NCBI RefSeq assembly: GCF_000235425.2
Contig: NZ_KI912266.1
Coordinates: 5,943,582-6,007,581, forward strand
Length of the DNA stretch: 64,000 nt
Direction of reading: 5' to 3'
DNA from: Pseudofrankia saprophytica
Lineage (GTDB): Bacteria; Actinomycetota; Actinomycetes; Frankiales; Frankiaceae
The notes under the pieces: generated by a model
Told to the model about the DNA's origin: nothing
Seen by the model: the letters and a program-made list of their open reading frames with translations, nothing else
Databases searched by the model: none
Position numbers and translations under genes: made by a program
Part shown: one piece after another, positions 16,604 through 25,895 of the stretch
Position numbering within the stretch: position 1 is the first letter of the stretch
Layout of the letters: each line of letters opens with the position of its first letter

Positions 16604-17408
16604 GTGTTGCGTTGAGCCGGCGTGGGGCGTGGTAAGGGCCGGTGGTTTACCTGGTCAGATGGCCTGGGCGAGTTCGGTGAAGGCTGCCGCGAGCCGCTGG
16701 TGGGGTTCGGTGTCGGTGGCGAGTTCGTAGTGGCCGCGGCGAACGTTCTGCACGAAGGCATGCCCGGAGCCGATCACCTGGGCGGAGCTCAGCCGTTTGA
16801 GGCCGCGCATCGGCCGCAGCCGCGCCTTCAATCGGCCATGATCGGCCTCGATCGGGTTGTTCGCGTACCGGGCGTCGACGTGGTGGGCGGCGGGCACCTG
16901 TTCGTCGAGGACCCGTGGGTAGGCCGGGGCCCGATCGGTGGTCACCTCGACTGGGCGTCGGCCGTGGGACAGCGCCCGGGTGAAGAACCGGCGGGCCGCG
17001 GCGAGATCCCGTTTCTCGGAGGCGAGGACGTCGATGACCCGGCCGAACTGGTCGATCGCCCGGTACAGGTACGTCCAGCGGCTGGCGACCTTTACATACG
17101 TCTCATCGGTGAACCATCTGTCGGCCGGGCTGTGGCGGCACGGCCGGGCGGCGTCGATCAGCAACGGAGTGAACCGCTGCACCCAGCGGAACAGCGTCAC
17201 ATGGTCGACAACGATGCCGCGCTCGGCGAGTAGTTCCTCGACGTCCCGGTAGGACAGGGAGTAGCGCAGGTACCACCTGACGGCCAGCACGATCACTTCC
17301 GGTGGAAACCGGAACCCCGCGAACTCGGAGGCCGCGACCACGGGACGGACACGCCGACGATGCACCAGTCGATCATGCCCGACCGGTCGCGCCCGGCCAA
17401 CGCAACAG
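16604..17408 (-). mobile_element. IS6-family element, copy 5
   Basis: About 805 bp with TGTTGCGTTGA near 16605 and CAACGCAACA at 17398-17407. It is inverted relative to copy 4 and nearly identical to it from the transposase middle to the end. The two copies bracket 5.1 kb that includes the nuclease-NTPase gene. The outer end abuts the IS110 upstream region. Confidence 0.88.
16655..17365 (-). CDS. IS6-family transposase (copy 5)
   Basis: An intact 236-residue DDE transposase from GTG 17365 ([10 protein letters not shown]). The motifs [26 protein letters not shown] and [18 protein letters not shown] are all present. The HTH region ([19 protein letters not shown]) differs from copy 4, while the catalytic and C-terminal parts are the same. 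This points to recombination between IS6 copies. Confidence 0.88.
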   Translation of the reverse strand: MHRRRVRPVVAASEFAGFRFPPEVIVLAVRWYLRYSLSYRDVEELLAERGIVVDHVTLFRWVQRFTPLLIDAARPCRHSPADRWFTDETYVKVASRWTYLYRAIDQFGRVIDVLASEKRDLAAARRFFTRALSHGRRPVEVTTDRAPAYPRVLDEQVPAAHHVDARYANNPIEADHGRLKARLRPMRGLKRLSSAQVIGSGHAFVQNVRRGHYELATDTEPHQRLAAAFTELAQAI

Positions 17409-17425
17409 ACAGTGAGGATGTTGGT

Positions 17426-17510
17426 GAGCCCCGCGCCGGTCGGTCTGACCCGGCAACAGACTGACTGCGGGTCCTGGACGGGATCTGTCGGCCGTGCCGG
17501 CGCGGGGCTC
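17426..17510 (+). ncRNA. Candidate IS110 bridge-RNA stem (upstream of transposase)
   Basis: GAGCCCCGCGCCGG (17426-17439) and its exact complement CCGGCGCGGGGCTC (17497-17510) form a 14-bp perfect stem closing a 57-nt region. It lies 136 bp before the preferred transposase start. IS110-group elements encode a structured guide (bridge) RNA in the noncoding end upstream of the transposase, so position and structure fit. The donor and target loops were not identified. Confidence 0.35.
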
Positions 17511-17645
17511 GTGTGCACTCACCGGACGGGCGGGTGACCTTATAGGAGCCTGGCCAGAGGCCCCTTCACTGTCTTGTCCGTCGCCCGGCTGGTGCGTGCC
17601 GCCCTGTCGGTCGAGGTGATGGTGAAGGGACGGCTGGCGCCCACG

Positions 17646-18713
17646 ATGGCACAGCAGACTGATGAGGTCACGGGTGGTGTCGACACCCACAAGGACAGTC
17701 ACACGGCGGCGGCTCTCGATAGCGCCGGGCGGCTTCTCGGTGTGGAACAGTTCCCCGCGACCGGGGCGGGTTACGGCCGGCTGCTCGACTGGCTGCGTGG
17801 CTTCGGCGCCGTTGGGAAGGTCGGCGTCGAGGGGACCGGGGTATACGGCGCCGGGCTGGCCCGGCATCTGGCGGCGGCCGGTGTCGCGGTCGTCGAGATC
17901 GACCGGCCGGACCGCAAGGCCCGGCGCTGGCAGGGCAAGTCCGACCCGGTCGACGCCGAGGCCGCGGCCCGCGCGGCGCTGGCGGGCCGGCGGACCGGGA
18001 AGCCGAAGGACCGCACCGGCCAGGTCGAGGCACTGCGTGCTCTGCAGGTGGCCCGTCGTGGCGCGGTCGAGGGCCGCGCTGACGCGCAGCGCCAGATGAA
18101 GGCACTGGTCGTGACCGCACCCGAGCAGGTACGTGCCGAACTGTCCGCCCTGACCGCCACGCGCCTTGTGGAGGTCTGCGCCAGCGCCGACATCGCGGTC
18201 GCACACGCCGGCGACCCCGCGGTCGCTGTTCGGCTTGCACTGCGCAGCCTTGCGCGCCGCCATCAGCGGTTGTCCGTCGAGATCCGCGACCTCGACACAG
18301 TCATCAACCGGCTCGTGGTCACGATCAGCCCAAAACTGCTCGAGGTCCAAGGCGTCGGCCCGGACACCGCCGGCCAGATGCTCGTCACCATGGGAGCCAA
18401 CCCCGACCGGATGCGCTCAGAGGCCGCGTTCGCAATGCTCTGCGGCGTCGCCCCGCTACCCGCGTCCTCAGGCCGGACCCATCGCTACCGACTCAACCGC
18501 GGTGGCGACCGCCAGGCGAACGCCGCGCTCTACCGGGTCGTGCTCTCCCGCCTGCGCTGGGACGCGAGAACCCGTGCCTACGTCGAGCGCCGCACCAAGG
18601 AGGGCAAGAGCAAGAAAGAGATCATCCGCTGCCTCAAGCGCTACGTCGCCCGGGAACTCTACGCGATCCTCACCACCCTACGAGAACCAAACGATCTTCC
18701 AGTGATCACTTGA
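17646..18713 (+). CDS. IS110-family transposase (DEDD)
   Basis: A 355-residue recombinase. The N-terminal RuvC-like DEDD domain shows VTGGVDTHKDSHTAAALD (first D), VGVEGTGVYGAGLARHL (E) and KSDPVDAEAAARAAL (DxxD). The C-terminal Tnp20 domain shows LLEVQGVGPDTAGQML and a downstream Ser-containing ASSGRTHRYRLNRGGDRQ. ATG 17646 is chosen because conservation begins there; ATG 17619 in the same frame is possible. The reading frame looks intact. Confidence 0.88.
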   Translation: MAQQTDEVTGGVDTHKDSHTAAALDSAGRLLGVEQFPATGAGYGRLLDWLRGFGAVGKVGVEGTGVYGAGLARHLAAAGVAVVEIDRPDRKARRWQGKSDPVDAEAAARAALAGRRTGKPKDRTGQVEALRALQVARRGAVEGRADAQRQMKALVVTAPEQVRAELSALTATRLVEVCASADIAVAHAGDPAVAVRLALRSLARRHQRLSVEIRDLDTVINRLVVTISPKLLEVQGVGPDTAGQMLVTMGANPDRMRSEAAFAMLCGVAPLPASSGRTHRYRLNRGGDRQANAALYRVVLSRLRWDARTRAYVERRTKEGKSKKEIIRCLKRYVARELYAILTTLREPNDLPVIT

Positions 18714-18854
18714 CATCCATAGGAGCATCCCTGTGAGCAGCGAACGAGCAGTGGTCAGGTCTATTTGAGCAGTCGCTGCCTTTGGTGACGCTCGGTGGCG
18801 TGGTCTGTGGCGTGTCCCGGAGGTCGGTGGTACTGTCTAGCCGCTTCGGGGCTC

Positions 18855-18904
18855 GTTAGCCTCGCGTCTGCGAGGGTGCCTGACCCGAGAACAGAGCCGC
18901 TAAC
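18855..18904. other. Structured intergenic segment after IS110
   Basis: GTTAGC (18855-18860) pairs with GCTAAC (18899-18904), and inside it CTCGC-GTCT-GCGAG forms a tight hairpin. No gene occupies 18714-18975. It could be the 3' noncoding RNA region of an IS1111-type element, a terminator for IS110, or the leader of the kinase gene that starts at 18976. Confidence 0.35.
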
Positions 18905-18975
18905 TTAACGGTCCCCTGTCCGGGCCGCCGACAAATTCCTGGCCGCCACCGAGGCGTCGGCGATAGGTTGCGCAG

Positions 18976-19959
18976 ATGCCCGAACTAGTGTCGAAGCGCG
19001 CACAGGTCGCACGCATGCGCCGCACAGCCATGCGGGCGCTTGCGGACTACCCGGTCGACGAGCCACGCCTGTCGTTCATCGCGCACGGCGAGAACACCAC
19101 GTTTCGGGTCGACTCCCGCGATACCCGATTTCTGATGCGCGTACACCGGCCGAACCGGCACGGCCGTGGAGTCGATTCGCGGGTCGCGGTCGGATCGGAG
19201 CTGGCCTGGCTGGCCGCATTGCAGGCAGACACGGATCTGAGCGTGCCGACGCCGATCCGGGCCCGCAGTGGACAGTGGACCACCGTCGCCGACGGCCGGG
19301 TCTGCTCGGTCCTCGGCTGGCAGAACGGACGAATGCAGGCGGCCAATCCGCGGTCCGTGCACTTCCGGCGATTGGGTGGCATCCTCGCCCGTTTGCACAA
19401 TCACGCTTCGGTGTGGGCTCCGCCTTCCGGGTTCGTACGCATGCGGTGGGACTGGGAGACCTTCTTCGGCAACACCATGGAGTACGGCGGCGTGTCCGCA
19501 GCCGGGTGCTGGGACCTGCTGCCGTCGCCGGTGCGCGCGCAATTCGATGAGGTCGCGCGCCGGATGCGTACTGTCATGGCGGGTCTTGGATCGAAGCCGG
19601 ACGCCTTCGGCCTGATCCATGCCGACCTGCATCTGGAGAATGCTCTGTTCGACGGTGATGCGGTGCGGCTGATCGACTTCGACGACTGCGGATTCGGTTA
19701 CTGGCTCTATGACATCGCGGTACCACTGTGGGAATATCGTGGCCGGGCCGACTACACCGCAATCCGTACGGCGCTTCTCAATGGCTACAGTGAACGCCGC
19801 GAGCTGCCCGATCTCATTCACCTGGACGACTTCATCGCCACTCGAGACGTCGCCTTCGGCCTGTGGTTCGCCGGGATGGCTCAGGTCAATCCGGCATTCG
19901 CGGCCGACCTGGACGAGGTGATGGACTCCATCCAGCGGTCACTTGATCGAGTGCTGTGA
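18976..19959 (+). CDS. Aminoglycoside-phosphotransferase-like (APH) kinase
   Basis: A 327-residue protein of the APH/homoserine-kinase-like fold. The catalytic loop FGLIHADLHLENALFDGD holds the base Asp and metal-binding Asn, and AVRLIDFDDCGFG holds the second metal Asp. An N-lobe nucleotide loop (IAHGENTTFRVDS) precedes, and a helical C-lobe follows. The family phosphorylates small hydroxylated molecules (antibiotics, homoserine, choline-like substrates); the substrate cannot be read from the sequence. ATG 18976 follows a structured leader. It converges on the GNAT gene. Confidence 0.85.
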   Translation: MPELVSKRAQVARMRRTAMRALADYPVDEPRLSFIAHGENTTFRVDSRDTRFLMRVHRPNRHGRGVDSRVAVGSELAWLAALQADTDLSVPTPIRARSGQWTTVADGRVCSVLGWQNGRMQAANPRSVHFRRLGGILARLHNHASVWAPPSGFVRMRWDWETFFGNTMEYGGVSAAGCWDLLPSPVRAQFDEVARRMRTVMAGLGSKPDAFGLIHADLHLENALFDGDAVRLIDFDDCGFGYWLYDIAVPLWEYRGRADYTAIRTALLNGYSERRELPDLIHLDDFIATRDVAFGLWFAGMAQVNPAFAADLDEVMDSIQRSLDRVL

Positions 19960-19999
19960 CTGGGGCCTCCACATCGACCCAACCCGACGCGGAAGGCGT

Positions 20000-20467
20000 T
20001 CAGCCGGGCTTTTCCATGTCAACGAACTCCACGGGCCCGTAACCGTCGAACGTCTCGGTATGCCGGCCGGTCTCGATGAAACCGAGGCGCCGGTACAGGC
20101 GGATGGCGCGTTCGTTGAAGGCCGCGACATCGAGCACCACGCGGCACCGGCCGTAGATAGGGCGGGCGAACTCCAGGCCCGCCAGCACGAACTGCTCGCC
20201 GAGCCCACGACCAGTGAGATCCGGCCGCAGGCCAAACCCGTAGAACAGCCCGTCGTCGACCGGCTCAAAGAAGTAGAAGCCGATGAGGGTGCCGTCGTCG
20301 TCGCGCACGGCGAAGAAGAGCTCGGGGTTCTTCACGGGTAGGCCGTCGGTGTCGTAGAAGTCGTAAGGCGGGTCGTAGCGCCAGGCGTCGCGTTCGCAGA
20401 ACATGGCGTCGTCCGCCGGTTCGATCCTCACAGCTCCCGCCCGTCCCGAACGCCGGTCCCACCCCAT
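20000..20467 (-). CDS. GNAT-family N-acetyltransferase
   Basis: A protein of about 155 residues with the acetyl-CoA loop GLRPDLTGRGLGEQFVLAGLEF (R/Q-x-x-G-x-G/A type), a preceding beta strand (IGFYFFEPVDDGLFYGFG) and the C-terminal FNERAIRLYRRLGFIETGR, typical of the fold. It would transfer acetyl from acetyl-CoA to an amine; the substrate is unknown. ATG 20467 is chosen; a GTG a few codons in, before RIEPADD, is also possible. It is convergent with the APH gene. Confidence 0.85.
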   Translation of the reverse strand: MGWDRRSGRAGAVRIEPADDAMFCERDAWRYDPPYDFYDTDGLPVKNPELFFAVRDDDGTLIGFYFFEPVDDGLFYGFGLRPDLTGRGLGEQFVLAGLEFARPIYGRCRVVLDVAAFNERAIRLYRRLGFIETGRHTETFDGYGPVEFVDMEKPG

Positions 20468-21084
20468 CAGCGCGATTCTCCCACAGCAGGCGGTGGCTGG
20501 ACACCGCCATGGAATGCTGGCCCTACCGCGTCCGCTGGGCGTGACGGGCAGACCGTCCAGCGGCGTCGAGCCCGTTCTCGGCCTCCCCCACTGGACCCAG
20601 ACTGCGGTCACGTTCAGTAGTTGACAATGGAGCCCAGATCCCGTCAGCACTAGCAAGAACTGCTCAACTGGCTCCGCCGCGCGACCACAGTTTTGCTCAC
20701 ATAGCTGCGAACCCCAAGGATCGGCTGCTCATCTTCGCTCGATCCCTACAATGCCTGTAGGGATCGGATCGCGCTGGGAGTCGCCGTCCGTCGTTGGCGA
20801 GGATCCAGCGAACGGCCTGACCTACTGGGCAAGCTTGCTGGTCACGGCCCGGTCGGCCTCTCGCTGTGCAGCCTGCTGGCAGTGCCAGTGCGCGCCGCGG
20901 GGACGCGCCCGGCGCGCTGGCGGCTTGCCAGCAACGGCGATTCTCTCCATACGGATTCGTCGTTCCGGTCAGATCCCTATAGTGCCCATGGGATTGGTCC
21001 CAGTGGGGTGGATGGCGCACGGCCCGGTCCACGCTTAGCTGGCTGGCCGACCGGCACCGCCTCGCCCGGTGGCCCTGTTCCTGC
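20468..21084. other. Intergenic region with a pair of related inverted repeats
   Basis: No convincing gene. CGATCCCTACA (20740-20750) and its exact complement (20756-20766) form an 11-bp-arm dyad around 5 bases. A degraded relative (GATCCCTATAGTGCCCATGGG, in two parts) lies near 20972. Between them a minus-strand frame of 42 codons (contains HWHCQQAAQREADRAVTSKL) might be a micro-gene but has no supporting site. Confidence 0.35.
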
Positions 21085-21800
21085 CGAAAAATACGTCTGG
21101 GCTGGTCAGGCTGCGTGTTCGTATTCGTGCAGGATGCCGGCGAGGCGGTCGCGTCTGCGGATGTCTAGGTGGGCGAGCCGGTTCGGGTCGGTGATCGGTT
21201 CGGGCAGCGGTTGGAGTGGCCTGGCATCGGCGATGCCCTGATGTGACCGATGATCGTTGTAGAACGCCTCGTATGCGCGGAGAGCATGCAGGAGGTGGCG
21301 CTGGTTCCAGATCAAGGTTCGGTCGAGGAGCTCCCGGCGGCAGGTTCCTACCCACCTTTCCATGATCGCGTTCATGCGTGGGACTCGGACGCCGCTGCGG
21401 ACGACTGTGATCCCGGCGTCGGCGAGGATCACGTCGAACAGGGCCGGGTATTTGCTGTCTCGGTCGCGGATGAGGTAGCGGGCGGTGCAGCCGGCGTCGT
21501 GGAGGTCCATGGCGAGGTTGCGGGCGGCCTGGGTCACCCACGCGGCGGTGGGGTGCGCGGTGGCGCCGAGGATCCGGATGCGGCGGGTGGAGTGTTCGAT
21601 CACCGCGAGGATGTACAGCCGTGTCCCGGTCAGGGTCAGGGTCTCGCGGAAGTCGGCGGCGAGCAGGCCGTTGGCCTGGGAACGTAGGAAGTCGGCCCAG
21701 GTGGTCGCGGTGCGGTCGGGTGCGGGTCGACGCCTGCGGCGCGAAGGATCTCCCAGACCGTGGAAGGGGCGACCTTCACGCCGAGTACCAGCAGTGTGCC
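21085..21800 (-). pseudogene. rve-type IS, truncated and frameshifted copy
   Basis: The minus strand carries the C-terminal two thirds of the same transposase that is intact at 21918. It includes LIRDRDSKYPALFDVIL, MNAIMERWVGTCRRELL and FYNDHRSHQGIADARP, plus the IS end with TGCCGAAAAATACG at about 21085. Near 21730 the frame jumps relative to the intact copy (DPHPTAPRPPG in place of DPAPNRTVTTW), a one-base deletion. The 5' third is missing, and the break abuts the intact copy's left end. Confidence 0.8.
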
Positions 21801-21802
21801 TG

Positions 21803-23042
21803 CCGAATATGCCATCCGCCCTGGTCAGGGCGGTCGCAGCCGTCGGGACCGATCGTGGCCCTCCCAGCGTCCGGCCCTCGCCCGGCAGGACCGGGTGCTG
21901 GGCGAGGATGCCGGTTCATGGTGCTTCGGCTGACCTACCTCGGTGTCGCGAACGTCTTCGCGCTGCTGCGCCTGCTGCCCCGCGGTGACCGCGATAAGGA
22001 CATCGAGATCCTCACCCTGCGACACCAGATCGCCGTGCTCCAACGCCAGCTCGACGGCCAAAGGATCCAGTTCCAGTCTACCGACCGCGCCCTGCTCGCG
22101 GCACTCCTGCACGCGCTGCCGCGGCCAACACTGCACCGCCTGCGGCTACTCGTGCGCCCGGAGACCGTCCTACGCTGGCACCGCAATCTGATCGCCCGCC
22201 ACCACGCCGCCGCCTCCCGCCCCAAGCGGCGCGGCCGGCCCCACACTGTGGCCTCGATCCGTGCCCTCGTGTTGCGTCTGGCCCGGGAGAACAGGGGCTG
22301 GGGCTACAGACGGATACACGGCGAGCTCCTGGTCCTCGGCATCAAGGTCGCCCCGTCCACGGTCTGGGAGATCCTGCGCGAGGCAGGCATCGACCCCGCG
22401 CCCAACCGGACCGTCACCACCTGGGCCGACTTCCTACGTTCCCAGGCCAACGGCCTGCTCGCCGCCGACTTCCGCGAGACCCTGACCCTGACCGGGACAC
22501 GCCTCTACATCCTCGCGGTGATCGAACACTCCACCCGGCGCATCCGGATCCTGGGCGCCACCGCGCATCCCACCGCCGCCTGGGTGACCCAGGCCGCCCG
22601 CAACCTCGCCATGGACCTCCACGACGCCGCCTCGACCGCCCGTTTCCTCATCCGCGACCGCGACGGCAAATACCCAGCCCTGTTCGATGCGATCCTCGCC
22701 GACGCCGGAATCACGGTCGTGCGAGGCGGTGTTCAAGCCCCACGGATGAACGCGATCATGGAACGGTGGGTACGGACCTGCCGCCGAGAACTGCTCGACC
22801 AGACCCTGATTTGGAACCAGCGCCATCTTCTGCACGCACTCCGTACATACGAGGCGTTCTATAACACGCACCGACCACACCAGGGCATCGCCAACGCCAG
22901 ACCACGGCGCCCGCTGCCCGAACCGATCACCGACCCGAACCGGCTCACCCACCTCACCATCCACCGACACGACCGGCTCGGCGGGATCCTGCACGAGTAC
23001 GAGCATGCAGCCTGACCTGCCCGGACGTACTTTTCGGCAGGT
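21803..23042 (+). mobile_element. Intact rve-type IS (IS3/IS481-like)
   Basis: About 1.24 kb with ends containing CCTGCCGAA (left, about 21805) and TTCGGCAGG (right, about 23034-23042). The truncated sister copy lies immediately to the left in inverted orientation, giving a head-to-head pair. A third, 5'-half copy lies at 48725-49262. Confidence 0.7.
21918..23015 (+). CDS. Integrase-core (rve) transposase
   Basis: A 365-residue transposase. It has an N-terminal basic/HTH region (DIEILTLRHQIAVLQRQLDG, then SIRALVLRLARENRGWGYRR), a TTWADFLRSQANGLLAADF strand holding the first Asp, FLIRDRDGKYPALFDAIL (second Asp) and MNAIMERWVRTCRRELL (Glu). The C-terminal HRPHQGIANARP is typical of IS3/IS481-like enzymes. 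ATG 21918 matches the start region of the copy at 49 kb. The frame is uninterrupted, so the element may be active. Confidence 0.88.
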   Translation: MVLRLTYLGVANVFALLRLLPRGDRDKDIEILTLRHQIAVLQRQLDGQRIQFQSTDRALLAALLHALPRPTLHRLRLLVRPETVLRWHRNLIARHHAAASRPKRRGRPHTVASIRALVLRLARENRGWGYRRIHGELLVLGIKVAPSTVWEILREAGIDPAPNRTVTTWADFLRSQANGLLAADFRETLTLTGTRLYILAVIEHSTRRIRILGATAHPTAAWVTQAARNLAMDLHDAASTARFLIRDRDGKYPALFDAILADAGITVVRGGVQAPRMNAIMERWVRTCRRELLDQTLIWNQRHLLHALRTYEAFYNTHRPHQGIANARPRRPLPEPITDPNRLTHLTIHRHDRLGGILHEYEHAA

Positions 23043-23615
23043 ACACCGCGCTGGGTGACGTTATCGGACGAATCCCAACACTCGCCCAGTAGTCCCCGAG
23101 GACAGGGACCTCCTACGGCCAGAGTGACAGACGGTGAGCGGGGGGCGGGGAGCGGGGAGCGGGGAGCCCACACGGTGGTAGACGCCACCTCGCCTCACGC
23201 TGTCTGCGGGCCGGCGGCGGACGGTCCGACCGTCGCAGCCGCCGTATCAGGGACGAAGCCAAGAACCTACATAGATTTCAGTTGACTGGCAGAGTGCTGG
23301 TATTAGGCGTGCGCAGTATTCCTCCTCGCGTGGCGGCCTCGTATCGTCTCGTGGCGGATCGGATTGCCTCGCCGGCTGACGGGGGCGGCGGCGGCTTCAC
23401 GGGGCGCCGATCATGTTCGGCGAGGCGATGCAGCGGTGTGTCAGGACCGTCGTCGTGGGAGGTAACCGTTCGATCAGGGCGGTTTCAGGTTGCCGCCGAT
23501 GGAGGAACGCTCCTTCTCGCGGAAATCTCACATGACCAGCTGCGTTGGGCCGCGCCGGGTTACACCTGAAGCGGTGGCCGGTAAGCCAGAGGGCGGGCCG
23601 GCGTGTGGAGGGTCC
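23043..23615. other. Gene-free region upstream of terpene synthase
   Basis: No gene is supported. It holds a short G-rich tandem (GCGGGGAGCGGGGAGCGGGG at about 23143-23162) and the first copy of a dispersed repeat at 23279. A longer in-frame extension of the cyclase to 23490 is possible but reads unlike a protein and lacks a ribosome site. Confidence 0.5.
23279..23322 (+). repeat. Dispersed 45-bp repeat, copy A
   Basis: Begins CAGTTGACTGGCAGAGTGCT, then TATT, 11 bases, GTATTC. The first 26 bases match copy C (25547) at 23 positions, and the TATT-N11-GTATTC spacing is the same in all four copies. It lies 290 bp before the cyclase gene. Confidence 0.6.
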
Positions 23616-24650
23616 ATGCCGCAGGACGTCGCATTCGATCTGCCCTTTCCGCTCCGCGTCCACCAGGACATGGAAGGCGCACGCGCTCGCAACCTCGCCT
23701 GGGTCCGTCGGCACGGGCTTGTGGGTGGCGAACGGTCGGTGGACTGGTACACCTCGTGGGACATTCCCCGGCTCGCCGCCTACGGCTTCCCCGACGCCAC
23801 CGGACCGGGGCTAGATCTATGCACCGACGCTATGGCGTTCTTCTTCGTCTTCGACGACCAGCTCGACGGCCCCCTGGGTCGGGCGCCCGACCGCGTAGCC
23901 CGAGTGTGCCAAGGCCTGATCGACATCATTCACGGCACCTCCCCTCGCCACGGCGACGACCCGTGCTCGGTCGCCTTCGCTGACCTTTGGCGGCGCAGCA
24001 CCCATGGTGCCTCGCCCGCCTGGGCGGCCCGGGTCGCCAGCGAGTGGGAGTACTACTTCGCCGCCCACGCCCACGAGGCGCTCAACCGGCGCCGTGGGGT
24101 GCCGGCCGACATGGAGCAGTACCTCCAGGTCCGGCGGGGCATCGCCGGGACGACACTGCCGCTGTCGCTGGGGGAACACGCCGCAGGCCTCACGCTGCCT
24201 CCAGCCGTGTTCCACAGCCCGCAGCTCAGGATCATGCGAGAGATCGCCATCGACATCACGCTGATGTGCAACGACGTGTACTCCCTGGAGAAGGAGGAAG
24301 CGCGCGGGGACATGGACAACCTCGTCCTGGTTCTCGAACACACCCGGCACTACACCCGCGACGAGGCGGTCGCTGCGGCTCAAGGGGAAGTCCACCGACG
24401 CTGCACCCGCTTCCAGGAGCTGGCCCACGACGTCCCGGCCATGTGCACCCACCTCGCACTCCCCGCCACGCAGCGCGCCACCGTGACCACCTATGTCGGC
24501 GTCCTAACCGCCTGGATCTGCGGCTATCACGCGTGGGAAACCGAGACCCTGCGCTACACCACCGCGCTGGAGGTCCTCCCTCGGACCGGCCCCGGATTCT
24601 TCGAAAACGTCTTGGAAGATCCAGGTCCCACTGATTCGTCAAGACCGTGA
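23616..24650 (+). CDS. Class I terpene cyclase (sesquiterpene-synthase type)
   Basis: A 344-residue bacterial terpene synthase, the usual single-domain length. The Asp-rich metal motif is DDQLD (residues 80-84, in [12 protein letters not shown]). The NSE triad is N219/S223/E227 in NDVYSLEKE, and the terminal R313-Y314 pair is in ETLRY. These bind the Mg ions and diphosphate of farnesyl (or a similar) diphosphate in the cytoplasm. The product cannot be predicted. ATG 23616 is chosen because GGAGGG lies just upstream and the family N-terminus ([13 protein letters not shown]) follows directly. No P450 or other tailoring gene is adjacent, so it probably makes a volatile such as geosmin-like or pentalenene-like hydrocarbons. 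Confidence 0.93.
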   Translation: MPQDVAFDLPFPLRVHQDMEGARARNLAWVRRHGLVGGERSVDWYTSWDIPRLAAYGFPDATGPGLDLCTDAMAFFFVFDDQLDGPLGRAPDRVARVCQGLIDIIHGTSPRHGDDPCSVAFADLWRRSTHGASPAWAARVASEWEYYFAAHAHEALNRRRGVPADMEQYLQVRRGIAGTTLPLSLGEHAAGLTLPPAVFHSPQLRIMREIAIDITLMCNDVYSLEKEEARGDMDNLVLVLEHTRHYTRDEAVAAAQGEVHRRCTRFQELAHDVPAMCTHLALPATQRATVTTYVGVLTAWICGYHAWETETLRYTTALEVLPRTGPGFFENVLEDPGPTDSSRP

Positions 24651-24689
24651 AGTCAATCTCTGCCGACCATTGGCGCGAATAAAACTCAC

Positions 24690-24735
24690 TCGATTGGTGG
24701 AGTGCCGTTATTTGAACCCTGCCGTATTCGCGATC
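24690..24735 (+). repeat. Dispersed 45-bp repeat, copy B
   Basis: Contains TTGGTGGAGTGCCG, then TTATTTGAACCCTGCCGTATTC. It starts 40 bp after the cyclase stop. It is closest to copy D (28563), with which it also shares upstream bases (GCGAATAAA-like). It has the same TATT-N11-GTATTC spacing as the other copies. Confidence 0.65.
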
Positions 24736-24913
24736 GCCGGCTCGGAGGCGGTCCGATATCCCACGCTGACTACGCGCCGCAGTGTAATGGCTGGGCCTCG
24801 CCATGGCTGACGGCAGCGGGGCTGGACCCGGCCGGCATCGCTCTTGGGCGTCAGGCCCCTTGGCTCGACACCGCGGTCTCGGTCCCGCGTAGTAGGCAGC
24901 CCTGCTCAATGTC

Positions 24914-25449
24914 CTACTGGCGGCGGGCCACGCTCGGCAACTGGTTGGACAAGCTGGCGCTATAGGCCGCCCGCGCGACCTTCCGCCGTTCCTGTCGTGC
25001 CCGGTAGTCCTCCCAAACGAGGTAGATCGTCATCACGCCGTAGGCGATTGCGGGTGCTATCACCCAGTCGGCTGCGGTGTGAATACCGTGGATGATCAAC
25101 CCCGCCAGCGTGAGCGCCGCGGTGTAGGCGACGAACAGCGCCGCCGCTTTGATGCCGACGTGATGCTCCCGCGTATAGGCCGTTCCCGCGCTGCCCCCCA
25201 AGCGGGCGCCGTCGTCAGCCGTTCCGGGAGCGCCACGAGCAGCAGCTGTCCGCGCGCTGGACTCCCGCCTTGCCCGTCGAGCGGACCACAGGAAATACAG
25301 GCTCGTCGTGCCCACGAGAGCGGCCCGACGATCACCCAGTCCATGGACGAGTGGAACGTCCGCAGCCCTACCAGCACTCCCAGCCCGGCGATAGTGACGA
25401 GCAACGTGATGCCGATCATGGCGACACGCCGCTCGGACGGTACCGTCAT
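24914..25449 (-). pseudogene. Four-helix membrane protein with internal duplication, frameshifted
   Basis: Two overlapping minus-strand frames make one sensible protein. ATG 25449 gives VAMIGITLLVTIAGLGVLVG and MDWVIVGPL, then the sense moves to another frame at about 25318 (GTTSLYFLWSARRARRES). That frame continues to a second, homologous unit (AALFVAYTAALTLAGLIIHG, ADWVIAPAIAYG, IYLVWEDYRARQERR) and stops at 24914. Each unit is helix, DWVI, helix, basic tail. A one-base indel or sequencing error is likely; two translationally coupled genes (GTG 25315) are the alternative. The function is unknown. Confidence 0.55.
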
Positions 25450-25546
25450 GCCTCCATTATCGCAATCATCCTCACGCTCCGCCCCTCCCCACCCGACGCC
25501 CTACGTCGGTCGTCGCTGGCGCCTATGCAGAGCCTCACGAAGACTC

Positions 25547-25595
25547 AGTTAACTGGCAGGGTGCTGATATTCGAACCCTGTCGTATTCGACGATC
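25547..25595 (+). repeat. Dispersed 45-bp repeat, copy C
   Basis: Contains CAGTTAACTGGCAGGGTGCT, then TATTCGAACCCTGTCGTATTC. It sits in the gene-free stretch between the membrane-protein gene (start 25449, minus) and the lipoprotein gene (25896, plus). Nothing else is seen in 25596-25895. Confidence 0.65.
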
Positions 25596-25895
25596 TTGAT
25601 GCGGTCTCGGTGCGGGGCAGTGGGTCCCGACGCTCGACCCGCGGTGCAGGCGCCGTCCGCGGCGCACAGGCGCAAACAGCGCGCCGTCGGTCATCATCGA
25701 ACGGCGACGCAGCCGGCTCGGGGCGCGCCGACCAGCCGCCGTGCACGCGCGTAGAGCAGGAGAGACGTGTGCGAGACGAGTGGAGCGTCGATGCGCGCGT
25801 CGTGCGGGCGGCCCCGCGGGCGTCTGGGCCGGGAGCATTCCCGGCCCGACGTACTGCACCATCGGTATGCTTCCCAGGCTTCTAGGGAGGATTCG

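Larger units (their letters stand above)
17409..18726 (+). mobile_element. IS110-family element (bounds approximate)
   Basis: An IS110 transposase gene with noncoding flanks. ATAGGAGC occurs at 17542-17549 and at 18719-18726 on either side of the gene, 1177 bp apart. These are candidate end or core sequences. If the 210-bp noncoding stretch from 17409 belongs to the element, the left end touches IS6 copy 5. IS110 elements lack terminal inverted repeats, so the borders remain uncertain. Confidence 0.6.
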
